This document shows positions 34,555 through 45,488 of a DNA stretch of 64,000 nucleotides, piece after piece. Numbering within the stretch: the stretch's first letter is position 1; the number at the start of each line of letters is the position of its first letter. A program made the position numbers and the translations under genes. This DNA is from a bacterium. GTDB taxonomy: Bacteria; Myxococcota_A; Bradymonadia; UBA7976; UBA1532. The notes beneath the pieces are model-generated. The model made no database searches and was not told where the DNA came from. It worked only from the letters and a program-made list of their open reading frames with translations. Location of the stretch: assembly GCA_030426085.1 (NCBI GenBank), contig JAUHYW010000022.1, positions 60,019 through 124,018 of the forward strand, given 5' to 3'.

Positions 34555-37128
34555 TCAGCGGCGGCGGCGCACCCCCAACAGCAGCAGCGACAGCGCCAGC
34601 CAGCCGGCGGGCCCCCCGCCGTCGGCGCGGCAGTCGCAGCCGCCGTCGCCGCCCTCGTCGGCCCCGGGCCCCGGGCCGAAGTCGGCCGGCGGGATGTAGG
34701 GCTCGGCCCCGATCGGGCCGCCGTCGAGCACGTCGTAGTCGGGGAACGGGCCGAAGTCGGGCCCCGCGTCGGGCACGACCCGCCCCAGGGTCGGCTCGAC
34801 CGCCGGGGTGTGGTCGGTGCAGCTCCCGTCGACGCATACCGTGCCCCCCGGGCATTCGACGTGCACGCAGGGGGCGTCGCCGCGGCACTCGCCGTCGACG
34901 CAGCCCTGGCCCCGGGGGCAGACCACGTCCCGGCAGGGGTCGGCGTAGCACAGCCCGTCGCTGGGATCGCAGCGCTCGCCGCGCAGGCAGCGCCCGCCGC
35001 AGTCATCGGGCACGCAGTCGCCATCGAGGCAGCGCTCGCCCGGCGCGCAGCGCACGTTGCGGCAGACGCCCACGCACAGCCCCTCGCGGCAGAACTCGCC
35101 CGCCCGGCACTGCACCGCGGCGCAGGGGTCGGCCTCGCAGGCCCCGGCGGTGCACCGCTGGCCCTCGGCGCAGCCGGTGGCGTGGCAGTCCTCGGCGACG
35201 CAGGCCCCCTGGCGGGGGTCGCAGACCTGCCCCGGGCCGCAGTCGGCCCCGGCGCAGGCGTCGTAGCAGCCGCCCTCCTCGGGGCTGCACGCGAAGCGGC
35301 CGCAGTCGAGGCCGACGCAGGGGTCGGGGTGGCAGAAGCTGTTGGCGGGCCAGACGTTGACGCAGAAGGTGTCCCCGGCGCACTCGCCGTTGACGCAGCG
35401 CTGCACGCACTCGCCGAAGTAACACAGGTAGCCCCGGGGGCAGTCGGCGTCCTCGTCGACCCGCCCGTCGCAGTTGTCGTCCAGCCCGTTGCACGCCTCG
35501 GGGGGGTCGACCCCGCACTCGCCGCAGGCGTTGAACAAGCCCTCGTCGGCCGAGCCGTCGCAGTCGTTGTCGATGCCGTCGCAGATCTCTTCGGTCGGCC
35601 CCCGGGCGTCGTCGCACACCACCGACCACCCGTCGCCGTCGCAGGCGCCGGGGGCGTCGATGCAGTCGATGAAGGCGCACGCCTGCCGGCCCACCCGGCA
35701 CTGCCCCACGTCGCCGATGTCGACCGCGTCCCCGCAGGGGCGGGTGATCTCGTCGGTGACGCCGTCGCAGTCGTCGTCGAGGCCGTTGCACTCTTCCTCG
35801 GTCGGCAGGACCCCGTCGCAGCCGCCCCAGCGGCCCATCACGCAGTACTCGTCGCCCACCTCGCAGGCCCCGGTGTCGGTCGAGCAGCTCCGGGTGATGG
35901 GCTCGTCGGTGTCGGGGCGGTTGTCGATGCGCCCGTCGAAGTCGTCGTCGATGCCGTTGCACACCTCGGCGGTGGGCGGGGCGCAGTTGCCCCCCGGGTT
36001 GGCCACCCCCTCGTCGATCAGCCCGTCGCAGTCGTCGTCGATGGTGTTGCACACCTCGACCGGCTCGGGGCCGCAGCGCCCGCAGCGGTTGCGCACCCCC
36101 TCGTCGGTGATGCCGTCGCAGTCGTCGTCGGCGTCGTTGCACTGCTCGGGAGGCACCTCGCCGCACGACCCGCAGGCGTTGAGCGCGCCCTCGTCGATGC
36201 GCCCGTCGCAGTCGTCGTCCTCGCCGTTGCACGCCTCGCCGGGGATCGCTTCGGCCAGGATGCTGACGAAGGCCCGCCGCAGGGCCGCCGCGTCGTCGGC
36301 CCGGAACGCCCCGCCCTCCATCGCCGTGCCCCCGGCCACCGCCACCCGGTCGAGGATTTCGGCGACCATGTCGTCCACGGCGAAGGCGATCACGAAGGTG
36401 CGGATGTCGACATCGACGCCCTCCACCCGCATCGTGCGCAGCGCCGTGACCTGTTCGTTGACGCGCACTTCCGGATTGGCGAGCACACAGCTCTCCTGCC
36501 CGTCGGTGAGCAGCACCACGTAGTTGCGCCGGCAGCGCAGCGCCCGGTCACGGCTCAGGATGTCGGTGAAGTAGAGGCTGGCGAGCCGCAGCGTCTCGGC
36601 GATCGGGGTCGGGCCCTCGGCTCGCAGCTCGCGGTTGTCGGGGTAGTCCTCACGGTGGTCCATCCACCCGAGGATGTCGTTCTCGTTGTCCGCCTCGAAG
36701 CCCTCTGCGAGGGCGGATGCCCGGAACGGGAACTCCGGTCGGAGGAAGACATCCCCGCTGCACAGACCCTCGTAGTTCAGGGGGTTCTCGGCGAGACCCC
36801 GATAGTCGGTGAACCCCTCCCGACCCATGCCGTTGTTGCCGTCCTCCTCTTCGACCTGTGGATAGCGCATCAGCGCGAACTCGACCTCGGCGGTGGTCTC
36901 GACGATCGAGCGGATGACCTCCTTGGCCACGTACAGCCGGCTGGTGCCCCCGTTGCCGGGGTACTCCAGCGAGTTGTCGCCCCCGGTCGACAGCCCGTTG
37001 TCGATGTCGAAGCCCATGCTACCGCTGGTGTCGAAGATCAGCAGGATGCGGGGCTTGACCTCCTGCGCTGCGGCCGGGGCGGCGACGAGCGCCGTCAGGG
37101 CGAGGCAGAGGGCGACACGACGCGACAT
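34555..37128 (-). CDS. VWA-domain surface protein with Cys-rich calcium motifs and MYXO-CTERM-like tail
   Basis: The product (857 residues) has a signal peptide (about 1-22), then a von Willebrand factor A domain of about 25-290 with MIDAS motif IFDTSGSM. Next come about eight copies of the CNGxDDDCDGxxDE type (for example CNDADDDCDGITDEG), each with Asp-rich loops that should bind calcium, then about ten short Cys-rich EGF-like knots of the form CxxGExCxxGxC. It ends in GCDCRADGGGPAGW, a hydrophobic helix and GVRRRR, the layout of MYXO-CTERM sorting signals, so it is probably cell-surface anchored. A role in adhesion, predation or matrix is suggested by analogy only. The start is at ATG 37128 where the signal peptide begins. 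Confidence 0.88.
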   Translation of the reverse strand: MSRRVALCLALTALVAAPAAAQEVKPRILLIFDTSGSMGFDIDNGLSTGGDNSLEYPGNGGTSRLYVAKEVIRSIVETTAEVEFALMRYPQVEEEDGNNGMGREGFTDYRGLAENPLNYEGLCSGDVFLRPEFPFRASALAEGFEADNENDILGWMDHREDYPDNRELRAEGPTPIAETLRLASLYFTDILSRDRALRCRRNYVVLLTDGQESCVLANPEVRVNEQVTALRTMRVEGVDVDIRTFVIAFAVDDMVAEILDRVAVAGGTAMEGGAFRADDAAALRRAFVSILAEAIPGEACNGEDDDCDGRIDEGALNACGSCGEVPPEQCNDADDDCDGITDEGVRNRCGRCGPEPVEVCNTIDDDCDGLIDEGVANPGGNCAPPTAEVCNGIDDDFDGRIDNRPDTDEPITRSCSTDTGACEVGDEYCVMGRWGGCDGVLPTEEECNGLDDDCDGVTDEITRPCGDAVDIGDVGQCRVGRQACAFIDCIDAPGACDGDGWSVVCDDARGPTEEICDGIDNDCDGSADEGLFNACGECGVDPPEACNGLDDNCDGRVDEDADCPRGYLCYFGECVQRCVNGECAGDTFCVNVWPANSFCHPDPCVGLDCGRFACSPEEGGCYDACAGADCGPGQVCDPRQGACVAEDCHATGCAEGQRCTAGACEADPCAAVQCRAGEFCREGLCVGVCRNVRCAPGERCLDGDCVPDDCGGRCLRGERCDPSDGLCYADPCRDVVCPRGQGCVDGECRGDAPCVHVECPGGTVCVDGSCTDHTPAVEPTLGRVVPDAGPDFGPFPDYDVLDGGPIGAEPYIPPADFGPGPGADEGGDGGCDCRADGGGPAGWLALSLLLLGVRRRR

Positions 37129-37279
37129 GGGGCGGACTCCGCGAGCCTTCGAAAACGCCGGCAGCATAGCCCGGGGATCCGGGCTGGTGCCACCCCCCGG
37201 ACACCCGGCGGAGCCCGTGTTCCGTATGCGGCAATCGGCGTCCGGGCGGGGCTCGCGGGCGCCGGATGGCGGGTGAAGC

Positions 37280-38419
37280 TCAGTCGCCGTCGGCGCCCCT
37301 CAGCAGCACCAGATCGTCGCGGTGCACCGCCTCGGGGGTGGGCAGGTCGAGGGTCGCCAGCTCGGAGGAGCGGCGGCCGGCGGCCCGGCGGATGGTCTCG
37401 GCGTCGTGCCCGGCGAGGCCCCGGGCGAACTCGTCGCCGTCGGGGCCGACGACGCTGACCGTCTCGCCGACGCCGAAGTCGCCCTCGACCCCGGTGACGC
37501 CGATGGGCAGCAGGCTGCGCCCCCGCCGGCGCAGGGCCCGCTCGGCGCCGGCGTCGACCCGGATGACGCCCGTCGGGCGGGGGGCGTAGGCGATCCAGTG
37601 CTTGCGCCGGCGGATGGGCACCGCGTCGGCGGCGAACCAGGTGCCCAGGGGCTCCCCGGCGTACAGCCGGCGCAGCACCCGGGGCTGCTTGCCCGGCGCG
37701 ATGACCGTCGGCACCCCGAGCTGGTTGACCTGACGCACCGCCTCGAGCTTGGTGCGCATGCCGCCGCTGCCCAGCCCGGTGGTGCTGCCCCCGGCCAGGG
37801 CCAGCACCCGGTCGTCGATCTGCTCGACCCACTGCTCGGGCACCGCGCCCGGGGCCTTGGGGTCGCCGGCGTAGAACCCGGCCACGTCCGACAGGATCAC
37901 CAGCACCTGGCCTTCGACGAGGCTGACGACCTGGCTCGACAGCAGGTCGTTGTCCCCGAGCTTGATCTCTTCGAAGGCCACCGTGTCGTTCTCGTTGATG
38001 ATCGGCACCGCCCCCAGCTCGATGAGGGCCCGCAGCGTGTGGCGGGCGGCGAGGAAGCGCCGCCGGTCGCGCAGGTCGTCGTGGGTCAGCAGCACCTGGG
38101 CCGCGGTGAGCCCGTAGTGACCCAGCTCGTCGGCCCACATGCGCATCAGCCGCCCCTGGCCGGCGGCGGCGGTCGCCTGGAGCTGCTCGATGCGGGTCGG
38201 GCGGCGGTCGAAGCCGAGCAGGGGCATGCCGAGGGCCACCGCGCCGCTGCACACGACGACCGGCTCGAGGCCCGCCTGCTGGAGCGCGACGATGCCCCGC
38301 ACCAGCGAGACGAAGGTCACCCGGTCGAAGTCGGCGCCGTCCCGCAGCACGGCGCTGCCGATCTTGATCACCGGACGGCGGGCGCCGCCGAAGGCCGGCG
38401 GGCGGGTGGGCGCGGTCAT
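37280..38419 (-). CDS. proB: Glutamate 5-kinase with C-terminal PUA domain
   Basis: This 379-residue cytoplasmic enzyme phosphorylates glutamate to glutamyl-5-phosphate, the first step of proline synthesis. The amino-acid-kinase domain shows VIKIGSAVL at about 17-25, PIINENDTVAF near 142, DNDLLSSQVV and GSGGMRTKLEA. A PUA domain fills about 285-365. Length matches proB of the ProB-PUA type. The start ATG 38419 overlaps the upstream lipoprotein stop by ATGA. proA is not in the window, so proline synthesis is split across the genome. Confidence 0.96.
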   Translation of the reverse strand: MTAPTRPPAFGGARRPVIKIGSAVLRDGADFDRVTFVSLVRGIVALQQAGLEPVVVCSGAVALGMPLLGFDRRPTRIEQLQATAAAGQGRLMRMWADELGHYGLTAAQVLLTHDDLRDRRRFLAARHTLRALIELGAVPIINENDTVAFEEIKLGDNDLLSSQVVSLVEGQVLVILSDVAGFYAGDPKAPGAVPEQWVEQIDDRVLALAGGSTTGLGSGGMRTKLEAVRQVNQLGVPTVIAPGKQPRVLRRLYAGEPLGTWFAADAVPIRRRKHWIAYAPRPTGVIRVDAGAERALRRRGRSLLPIGVTGVEGDFGVGETVSVVGPDGDEFARGLAGHDAETIRRAAGRRSSELATLDLPTPEAVHRDDLVLLRGADGD

Positions 38420-39675
38420 TCGGGGCGGTCCTCGTCCTGCGCCGGGCCGGGGGCCGGCGGATCGATCGGCTGGGGGCGGGCCTCGACCGGCGGGGGGCGA
38501 TCCTCGTCGGGGGCCGGGGCCGGCTCGGCCGACCCGCCGGACTCGGCGCGCAGCGCGCCGGTCTCGTCGATGCCCAGGCGGGGGGCGTCCCCCGGGGCGG
38601 GCAGGGCCGGCAGATCGGCCGGGGTCGCCTTCGCGTCCCCCAGCAGCCGCCGCCGATCGTCGAAGATGCGCGGCCGCGGGCCATAGGTCCGGGGCTCTTC
38701 GGGGGCCGCGATCGGCCCTTCGAACGGCGCGGCCTCGAGCCGTATCGAGATCACCAGCGTCGCCCGCTGACCGGCCTTGGCGAACGGCAGCCGGGCGGTG
38801 ACTGCGCCCCCGAGCGGCTGCCCGGTGACCGTATCGAGCAGCAGCCGCCCGTCGAGCGCCTCGACGTGGGTGTAGCCCACCACCAGCGGGGCCCGCAGGC
38901 CGAAGATCGCCGGGGAGTCGCCCTCGGTCAGCCCGTCGTCGCCGTAGGTCTTCTCCAGCGGCGGCGGCGCCTGACCGCCCTCCAGCGCGCGCAGCTCGAC
39001 GGTCAGCACGTCCCGCCCGAGCACCACCGACGGGCCCCCGGGGCGCACCGCCAGCCGCTCGGCGAACAGCCGGATCAGGGTCGCCAGCGGCTCCAGGGCC
39101 CCGTCGAGGCAGCGGTGGTGCTCGTCGGCCACCGCGGCGAAGGCGGTGTAGGGGCCGTGGCGGTGGGCGGTGTAGAACCGGCCGTCGACCCACCGGCAGC
39201 GGCGGCCGTCGTCCTCCAGCGGGCGGTCGCCGCCCCCGGCGGTGGTCAGGTGATCGAAGGCGTAGACCCCGCCCGGGCCCAGGCGCAGGGTGCGGGTCTC
39301 GGCGATGCGGGGCGGGGTCGGGGCCGGGGGCGGGCCGGCGTCGGGGGCGCCCCCGTCGGCCGCGGGCGGCGCGTCCTCCGGCGGGCTGTCGGCCGGCGCC
39401 CCGCCGGGCAGCTCGATCGCGTAGGACCCGGTCAGGGTGAGCGTCATCGGCGGCAGCCCGGCCCCCGAGAGCGGCCGGGCGAGCACCCGGGCCAGCGCCG
39501 GCCCGTCGGGCAGGGCGTCGCCGCGCAGGGGCTCGAGGCGCCCGGCGGCCTCGGCGGCCTCGAGCCCGGCCTTGAGCGCCACCTCGTCGTTCTCCGCGAT
39601 CAGGCGCTCGGGCAGGTCGCGGCAGCCGGCGAGGGCCAGCAGAGACGACAGCAGGATGAACCGACGGCGTGGCAT
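38416..39675 (-). CDS. Hypothetical lipoprotein coupled to proB
   Basis: This is a 419-residue exported protein with lipobox LALAGC (Cys about 18). Its body is Pro/Ala/Asp-rich in places (PADSPPEDAPPAADGG and a 40-residue Pro-rich tail), with a central beta-rich part (TRTLRLGPGGVYAFDHLTT, RLLLDTVTGQPLGGAV). No known family is recognised. Similar genes are sometimes annotated as outer-surface lipoproteins in myxobacteria. ATG 39675 is chosen over the one at 39696 because it starts at the basic n-region of the signal peptide. The stop overlaps proB's ATG, indicating coupled translation, though no functional link with proline synthesis is evident. Confidence 0.78.
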   Translation of the reverse strand: MPRRRFILLSSLLALAGCRDLPERLIAENDEVALKAGLEAAEAAGRLEPLRGDALPDGPALARVLARPLSGAGLPPMTLTLTGSYAIELPGGAPADSPPEDAPPAADGGAPDAGPPPAPTPPRIAETRTLRLGPGGVYAFDHLTTAGGGDRPLEDDGRRCRWVDGRFYTAHRHGPYTAFAAVADEHHRCLDGALEPLATLIRLFAERLAVRPGGPSVVLGRDVLTVELRALEGGQAPPPLEKTYGDDGLTEGDSPAIFGLRAPLVVGYTHVEALDGRLLLDTVTGQPLGGAVTARLPFAKAGQRATLVISIRLEAAPFEGPIAAPEEPRTYGPRPRIFDDRRRLLGDAKATPADLPALPAPGDAPRLGIDETGALRAESGGSAEPAPAPDEDRPPPVEARPQPIDPPAPGPAQDEDRPE

Positions 39676-39719
39676 GATGGGCCCTGTATACCCCATCCGC
39701 TGCCGAGGCGCGCCCCGAC

Positions 39720-40265
39720 ATGCCGTCCTGGTCCGAGATCTGGCCCGCCGGCTGGCCCCCGCCGTGGGCCGTGGCGCTGGCCGTCGCCGCGGCGGCCGGC
39801 GTCGCGCTGGGCCTGCGGCTGGCCCGCTGGCGGCGTCGGCGGCGGCGGCTGCGGGCCTCGGCCCACGGGCGGCGCATGGAGGATCGGGCCCCGGCGGCGC
39901 TCGAGCGGCGGGGCTATCGGGTCATCGAGCGCCACCCGGCCCTGGCGATCGAGTGGTCGCTGGACGGCGAACCTCAGCCGCTCGAGCTGGCCCCCGACCT
40001 GCTCGTCAGCCGCGGCGGGCGGCGCTATCTGGTCGAGGTCAAGACCGGCGGCGCCGCCCGGCCCGAGAAGCAGGAGACCCGGCGCCAGCTCCTGGAGTAC
40101 GCGGCCTACGCCCCGGTGCACGGGGTGCTGCTCTACGACGCCGACCGCGATCGGCTGCGGGCGGTGGACTTCCCCATCGAGCGGGGCGGCCGGGGTGGCT
40201 GGCTGCCGGCGCTGCTGGTCGGGGCGGCGCTCGGCGCGGCGGCGATGTGGTGGTGGATCCGGTGA
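39720..40265 (+). CDS. Membrane protein with a PD-(D/E)xK nuclease-like core
   Basis: The gene encodes 181 residues. Transmembrane helices lie at about 17-36 and 163-180. The cytoplasmic or periplasmic core of about 50-160 shows the restriction-endonuclease-like pattern: a first charged helix, then APDLLVSRGGRRYLVEVKTG, where PD and EVK fit the PD...ExK metal-binding motif, then a helix beginning KQETRRQLLEYAAY that often carries a further conserved Gln. This is typical of Holliday-junction resolvase or Mrr-type nuclease folds. A membrane-tethered nuclease with helices at both ends is unusual. Activity is unproven; only motif spacing supports it. The start is 44 bases from the divergent lipoprotein gene start. 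Confidence 0.72.
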   Translation: MPSWSEIWPAGWPPPWAVALAVAAAAGVALGLRLARWRRRRRRLRASAHGRRMEDRAPAALERRGYRVIERHPALAIEWSLDGEPQPLELAPDLLVSRGGRRYLVEVKTGGAARPEKQETRRQLLEYAAYAPVHGVLLYDADRDRLRAVDFPIERGGRGGWLPALLVGAALGAAAMWWWIR

Positions 40266-40289
40266 GCCGGCGGCCCGCGGCGGGCCCGA

Positions 40290-42524
40290 TCAGCGACCGC
40301 CGAGCCGGCGGGCGGTCACCGTGGGCGGCGCCGGGGCGTCGACGACCACCGTCAGCACCTCCCCCTCGCGGGCCTCGAAGCGGGCCTCGGCGCCGTAGCG
40401 ATAGCCCGCGTGCCCGTCGACGGTCTCCCGGGTGGGGTAGCCGCAATAGCGCTCGGTCCGCCGCTGCACGCAGCCCTCGCGCACCGCGAGCCCGAGCTGC
40501 CCCGACGGCAGGGCGCCCCGGGCCACGACCTCGTAGACCCCGTCGGCCGGGGCGACGAAGGTCAGGTAGTGCTCCGGGTCGCCCGACCCGCCCTCGTGGC
40601 AGCTCACCCGGGTCGGCCGGCCGGCGCCGGGGCCGGCGAGCGTCACCGGGGTGTCGAGCGGCAGCGGCGCCCCGAGGCCCTCGGGGCAGGCCGGCTCCAG
40701 CGCCATGCAGGTGGGCCGGGGGTCGCCGCCGTCCCGCTGGTCGCACAGCAGGCCCTCGGCGCAGCGCCACAAGAGCCCCCGGGGGTCGCAGGGCTGGCCC
40801 TCGCCGGCCGGGGGGAAGGCTGGGGCCGGGGCGGGGGTCGCGGCGAACGGCGCGCTCTCGAAGCCGCGGTCGTCGATCGCGACCAGCGGGGCCTCGACGT
40901 CGAACCAGGTGTCGAGCGAGACCCAGGCGGTGAAGGCGTCGCCCTCGACGGCGACGGCCCACGCCTCGTCGTGGGGGTCGACGTCGGCGTCGATCGGGGC
41001 GGTGAACCGGCCCTCGCGGTCGGCGAACCGGAAGCCGGAGATGTTGCCTTCGGCGTCCCGCCCCCGGACCCACAGGGCCACCTCGCCCCCGTCGTCGACC
41101 ACGATCGCTTCGTCGATCACCGGCGGCGTATCGACCGCGCAGACCCCCCGGGCGCAGAAGGTGGGGTCGTCGCAGCGATCGACGACGCCCGCCGGATCGC
41201 ACGGGTCGCCCTCGGCGGCCACCGGCGGCGCCTGCACCGGCACCGCCCGGGCGACCCGCTGGCCCCCGTAGCGCACGTCCACCGGCCCCTCGACCGGCTC
41301 CGCCGTGCGGCCGGCCCAGCGGTCGGCGTCGGCCGCCACCGGCTCGACCGCGGCGCCGGCGGTCACCGCCGGGCCCCCCCGCAGGTCGGCCCCCCGGATG
41401 TCGATGGCCACCTCGCCCGCCCCGCCGGGCACCTGCCACGCCGAGACCTGCACCGCCACGCACCGCCCGTCGTCGGCCGGCCCGACGCACACCGCGCCCT
41501 CGACGCAGCGGTCGCGCTCGCTGCCCGGGGCGCACGGATCACCCACGTCGACCGCGGGCTGGGGCAGCACCGGGATCGAGAACCAGATCACGCCCGCCCG
41601 GTCGACGAGATCGAGCGCCTCGGGCATCGCGTCGACGGCCATCGCCAGCGTGTAGCGCCCGCCGCGGGCGACCGCCGGGGCCGGCCCGTCCGCCCCGGCG
41701 ACGCGCAGCGCGCCCCCGTCGATCAGCCCCGCCGGGTCGTCGAGGACCACCTCGGCGTACAGCCGCCCCTCGCGCACCCGGGCCCAGCCCGACCGCAGCG
41801 CCGGGTCGGGCGCCACCGCGCAGGCGCCCTCGGCGCAGTAGAGCCCGTCCCCGCAGCGGGCGAAGGTCGGATCACAGGCCGCCGTCAGCCGCCCGTCCGG
41901 CGGCGGGACCGCGCACAGCCCCTCGGGGCTGCACCGCAGACCGTCGGCGCAGCGGGGCGCCTCGGGCACTCCGTGGGCCGGGTGCCACCGGCCGGCGCAG
42001 ACCTCGCCCTCGCCCACCGGGCCGATGATCTCGACCCCCAGCCGGCCCCGGGGCACGAGGTAGCCGTCCACCTGGATCAGCACCCCCTCGCCGGCCCGCA
42101 GCGTGCGCTCGACGACCAGCGGGCCGAACATCGGCTCGCCCTGCGCCCCGCAGGCGAGGGGCTCGAGCAGCGGGTCGCAGCTCGCGTGCAGCGAGATCAT
42201 GCCCGCCGAGCCCAGCTTGTGGAACGTGTAGCGCCCGCCGATGGGGGCGACGAAGCCGAAGAGCGCGTCCGGCCCGTCGAGCAGCGCCTGGTCCTCGACG
42301 GGGCACTGCCCGACGAGCGCGCTGTTGGCCGGGCCCTCGACCACCCGGGTGTACTGGCCGCGGTCCTGGTCGGGCGCGTTGCGGTCGGCCTCGGTGATGG
42401 CCACCGCCTCGCACTCGACCCCGGGCTCGGGCACCTCGAGGGCGGTGCCGTCGCAGGCGGCGAGGGCGAGCAGCGGCGTGATGCGGGCGATTCGAGCGAT
42501 GCGAGCGGTCGCGTGATGATGCAT
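40290..42524 (-). CDS. Large Cys-rich secreted lipoprotein
   Basis: The 744-residue product starts MHHHATARIARIARI, then has lipobox ALAAC (Cys about 24). The mature protein has at least four Cys-rich modules of the type CxDGLxCxxxGxC (for example CADGLRCSPEGLCA and CDDPTFCARGVCA) separated by beta-rich stretches, the style of many myxobacterial surface lipoproteins. Two outer domains (about 40-190 and 640-740) look like the pre-peptidase C-terminal (PPC) type sandwich, with VVEGPANSALVGQC and HYLTFVAPADGVYEVVA. No catalytic motif is visible. Its role is probably binding or adhesion at the cell surface. GGAAGGAAG precedes the ATG by about seven bases. It is divergent from metK. Confidence 0.78.
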   Translation of the reverse strand: MHHHATARIARIARITPLLALAACDGTALEVPEPGVECEAVAITEADRNAPDQDRGQYTRVVEGPANSALVGQCPVEDQALLDGPDALFGFVAPIGGRYTFHKLGSAGMISLHASCDPLLEPLACGAQGEPMFGPLVVERTLRAGEGVLIQVDGYLVPRGRLGVEIIGPVGEGEVCAGRWHPAHGVPEAPRCADGLRCSPEGLCAVPPPDGRLTAACDPTFARCGDGLYCAEGACAVAPDPALRSGWARVREGRLYAEVVLDDPAGLIDGGALRVAGADGPAPAVARGGRYTLAMAVDAMPEALDLVDRAGVIWFSIPVLPQPAVDVGDPCAPGSERDRCVEGAVCVGPADDGRCVAVQVSAWQVPGGAGEVAIDIRGADLRGGPAVTAGAAVEPVAADADRWAGRTAEPVEGPVDVRYGGQRVARAVPVQAPPVAAEGDPCDPAGVVDRCDDPTFCARGVCAVDTPPVIDEAIVVDDGGEVALWVRGRDAEGNISGFRFADREGRFTAPIDADVDPHDEAWAVAVEGDAFTAWVSLDTWFDVEAPLVAIDDRGFESAPFAATPAPAPAFPPAGEGQPCDPRGLLWRCAEGLLCDQRDGGDPRPTCMALEPACPEGLGAPLPLDTPVTLAGPGAGRPTRVSCHEGGSGDPEHYLTFVAPADGVYEVVARGALPSGQLGLAVREGCVQRRTERYCGYPTRETVDGHAGYRYGAEARFEAREGEVLTVVVDAPAPPTVTARRLGGR

Positions 42525-42649
42525 GGCGTGCTTCCTTCCGAGGCGCAGGCTGCGGATCGGGCGAGGTCGTCGGGAGCGAAAGAATCTTCGCCCCCCCGCG
42601 GGTGATCAGGGGCCGGCGGAGCGCGACATGACTCGCCCTCGGGCCGCCA

Positions 42650-42678
42650 TTGACACGGTCGCGGCGCTCGCCCAAGAT
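42650..42678 (+). promoter_or_regulatory. Candidate promoter of metK
   Basis: A perfect TTGACA (42650-42655) is followed after exactly 17 bases by CAAGAT (42673-42678), three of six -10 matches. The start of metK is 38 bases downstream with GGAG before it. No SAM-riboswitch-like structure is seen in the short leader. Confidence 0.5.
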
Positions 42679-42716
42679 GGCCCGGATTTGCCCCCGCCGC
42701 ACACACTGGAGCACCC

Positions 42717-43895
42717 ATGGCGCGCAGCTTCCTGTTCACGTCGGAGTCCGTCACCGAAGGCCACCCCGACAAGATCGCCGACCAGATCTCCGACGCCATC
42801 CTCGACGCGCTGATCGCCCAGGACCCCCACAGCCGGGTGGCCTGCGAGACGCTGATCAAGACCGGCTACGTCAACCTCGCCGGCGAGATCACCTCTCAGG
42901 CGCGCATCGACTACGCGGCGGTGGTGCGCAACACCCTGCGCGAGATCGGGTACACCTCCTCCGACATCGGCTTCGACGCCGACACCTGCGGGGTGCTGCT
43001 CGCCATCGACGCCCAGTCGCCGGACATCGCCATGGGCGTCGACGAGGGCCGGGGCGACTTCAAGGAGCAGGGGGCCGGCGACCAGGGGCTGATGTTCGGC
43101 TACGCCTGCGACGAGACCGACGAGCTGATGCCGCTGCCCATCGCCCTGAGCCACAAGCTCACCGCCCGGCTGGCGAAGGTGCGCAAGGACGGCACGCTGC
43201 CCTTCCTGCGGCCCGACGGCAAGAGCCAGGTCTCGGTGCAGTACGAGGACGGCCGCCCGGTGCGCATCACCGCGGTGGTGCTCTCGACCCAGCACGACCC
43301 CGACGTCGAGCAGGCCGAGCTGCGGGAGCGCATCAAGGCCGAGGTGCTCGACCCGGTGCTGCCCGCCGACCTCGTCGACGGCGACACGAAGTTCTACATC
43401 AACCCCACCGGGCGCTTCGTCATCGGCGGCCCGATGGGCGACTGCGGGCTGACCGGGCGCAAGATCATCGTCGACACCTACGGCGGCATGGGCCGCCACG
43501 GCGGGGGCGCGTTCAGCGGCAAGGACCCGTCCAAGGTCGACCGCTCGGCGGCCTACATGGCGCGCTACGTGGCCAAGAACGTCGTCGCCGCCGGCCTCGC
43601 CGAGCGGGCCGAGGTGCAGCTCGCCTACGCCATCGGGGTCGCCGAGCCGGTCAGCGTCAGCGTCGACACCTTCGGCACCGGCAAGGTGGACGAGGGGCTG
43701 ATCGCGAAGCTGGTCCGGGCGCATTTCCCGCTCAAGCCGGCGGGTATCATCGAGCACCTCGACCTGCTGCGCCCGATCTACCGCAACACCGCGGCCTACG
43801 GGCACTTCGGCCGGGACGACGGGGCCTTCCCCTGGGAGCGCACCGACAAGGCCGAGGCCTTGCGGACCGGCGCGGGGCTCGGCGCCGGCGCCTGA
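42717..43895 (+). CDS. metK: S-adenosylmethionine synthetase
   Basis: The 392-residue cytoplasmic enzyme makes SAM from methionine and ATP. Motifs are all present: [16 protein letters not shown] near 17-32, the [16 protein letters not shown] block near 118-133 and the [17 protein letters not shown]-loop-like block near 262-277. Length and order match bacterial MetK. It is transcribed divergently from a lipoprotein gene and probably forms a unit with rng 80 bases downstream, though that gap could also hold a separate promoter. Confidence 0.98.
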   Translation: MARSFLFTSESVTEGHPDKIADQISDAILDALIAQDPHSRVACETLIKTGYVNLAGEITSQARIDYAAVVRNTLREIGYTSSDIGFDADTCGVLLAIDAQSPDIAMGVDEGRGDFKEQGAGDQGLMFGYACDETDELMPLPIALSHKLTARLAKVRKDGTLPFLRPDGKSQVSVQYEDGRPVRITAVVLSTQHDPDVEQAELRERIKAEVLDPVLPADLVDGDTKFYINPTGRFVIGGPMGDCGLTGRKIIVDTYGGMGRHGGGAFSGKDPSKVDRSAAYMARYVAKNVVAAGLAERAEVQLAYAIGVAEPVSVSVDTFGTGKVDEGLIAKLVRAHFPLKPAGIIEHLDLLRPIYRNTAAYGHFGRDDGAFPWERTDKAEALRTGAGLGAGA

Positions 43896-43975
43896 CTCGG
43901 GCCACCCCCGATCCGAATCCCCCCCTGACGGCGCCCCCCTGGCGCCGCTCCCCCTCGATCGAGGACGATGGCGGC

Positions 43976-45481
<1,506 letters not shown>

Positions 45482-45488
45482 CCCCTGC

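Noticed and set aside
34810..37458. 882-codon plus-strand frame opposite the VWA protein
   Set aside because: It is a mirror of the Asp-rich repeats and continues past the real gene without a ribosome site.
42600..42716. SAM or SAH riboswitch upstream of metK
   Set aside because: The 5' region after the proposed promoter is only about 30 bases, too short for a known SAM-binding fold, and no conserved core sequence was seen.
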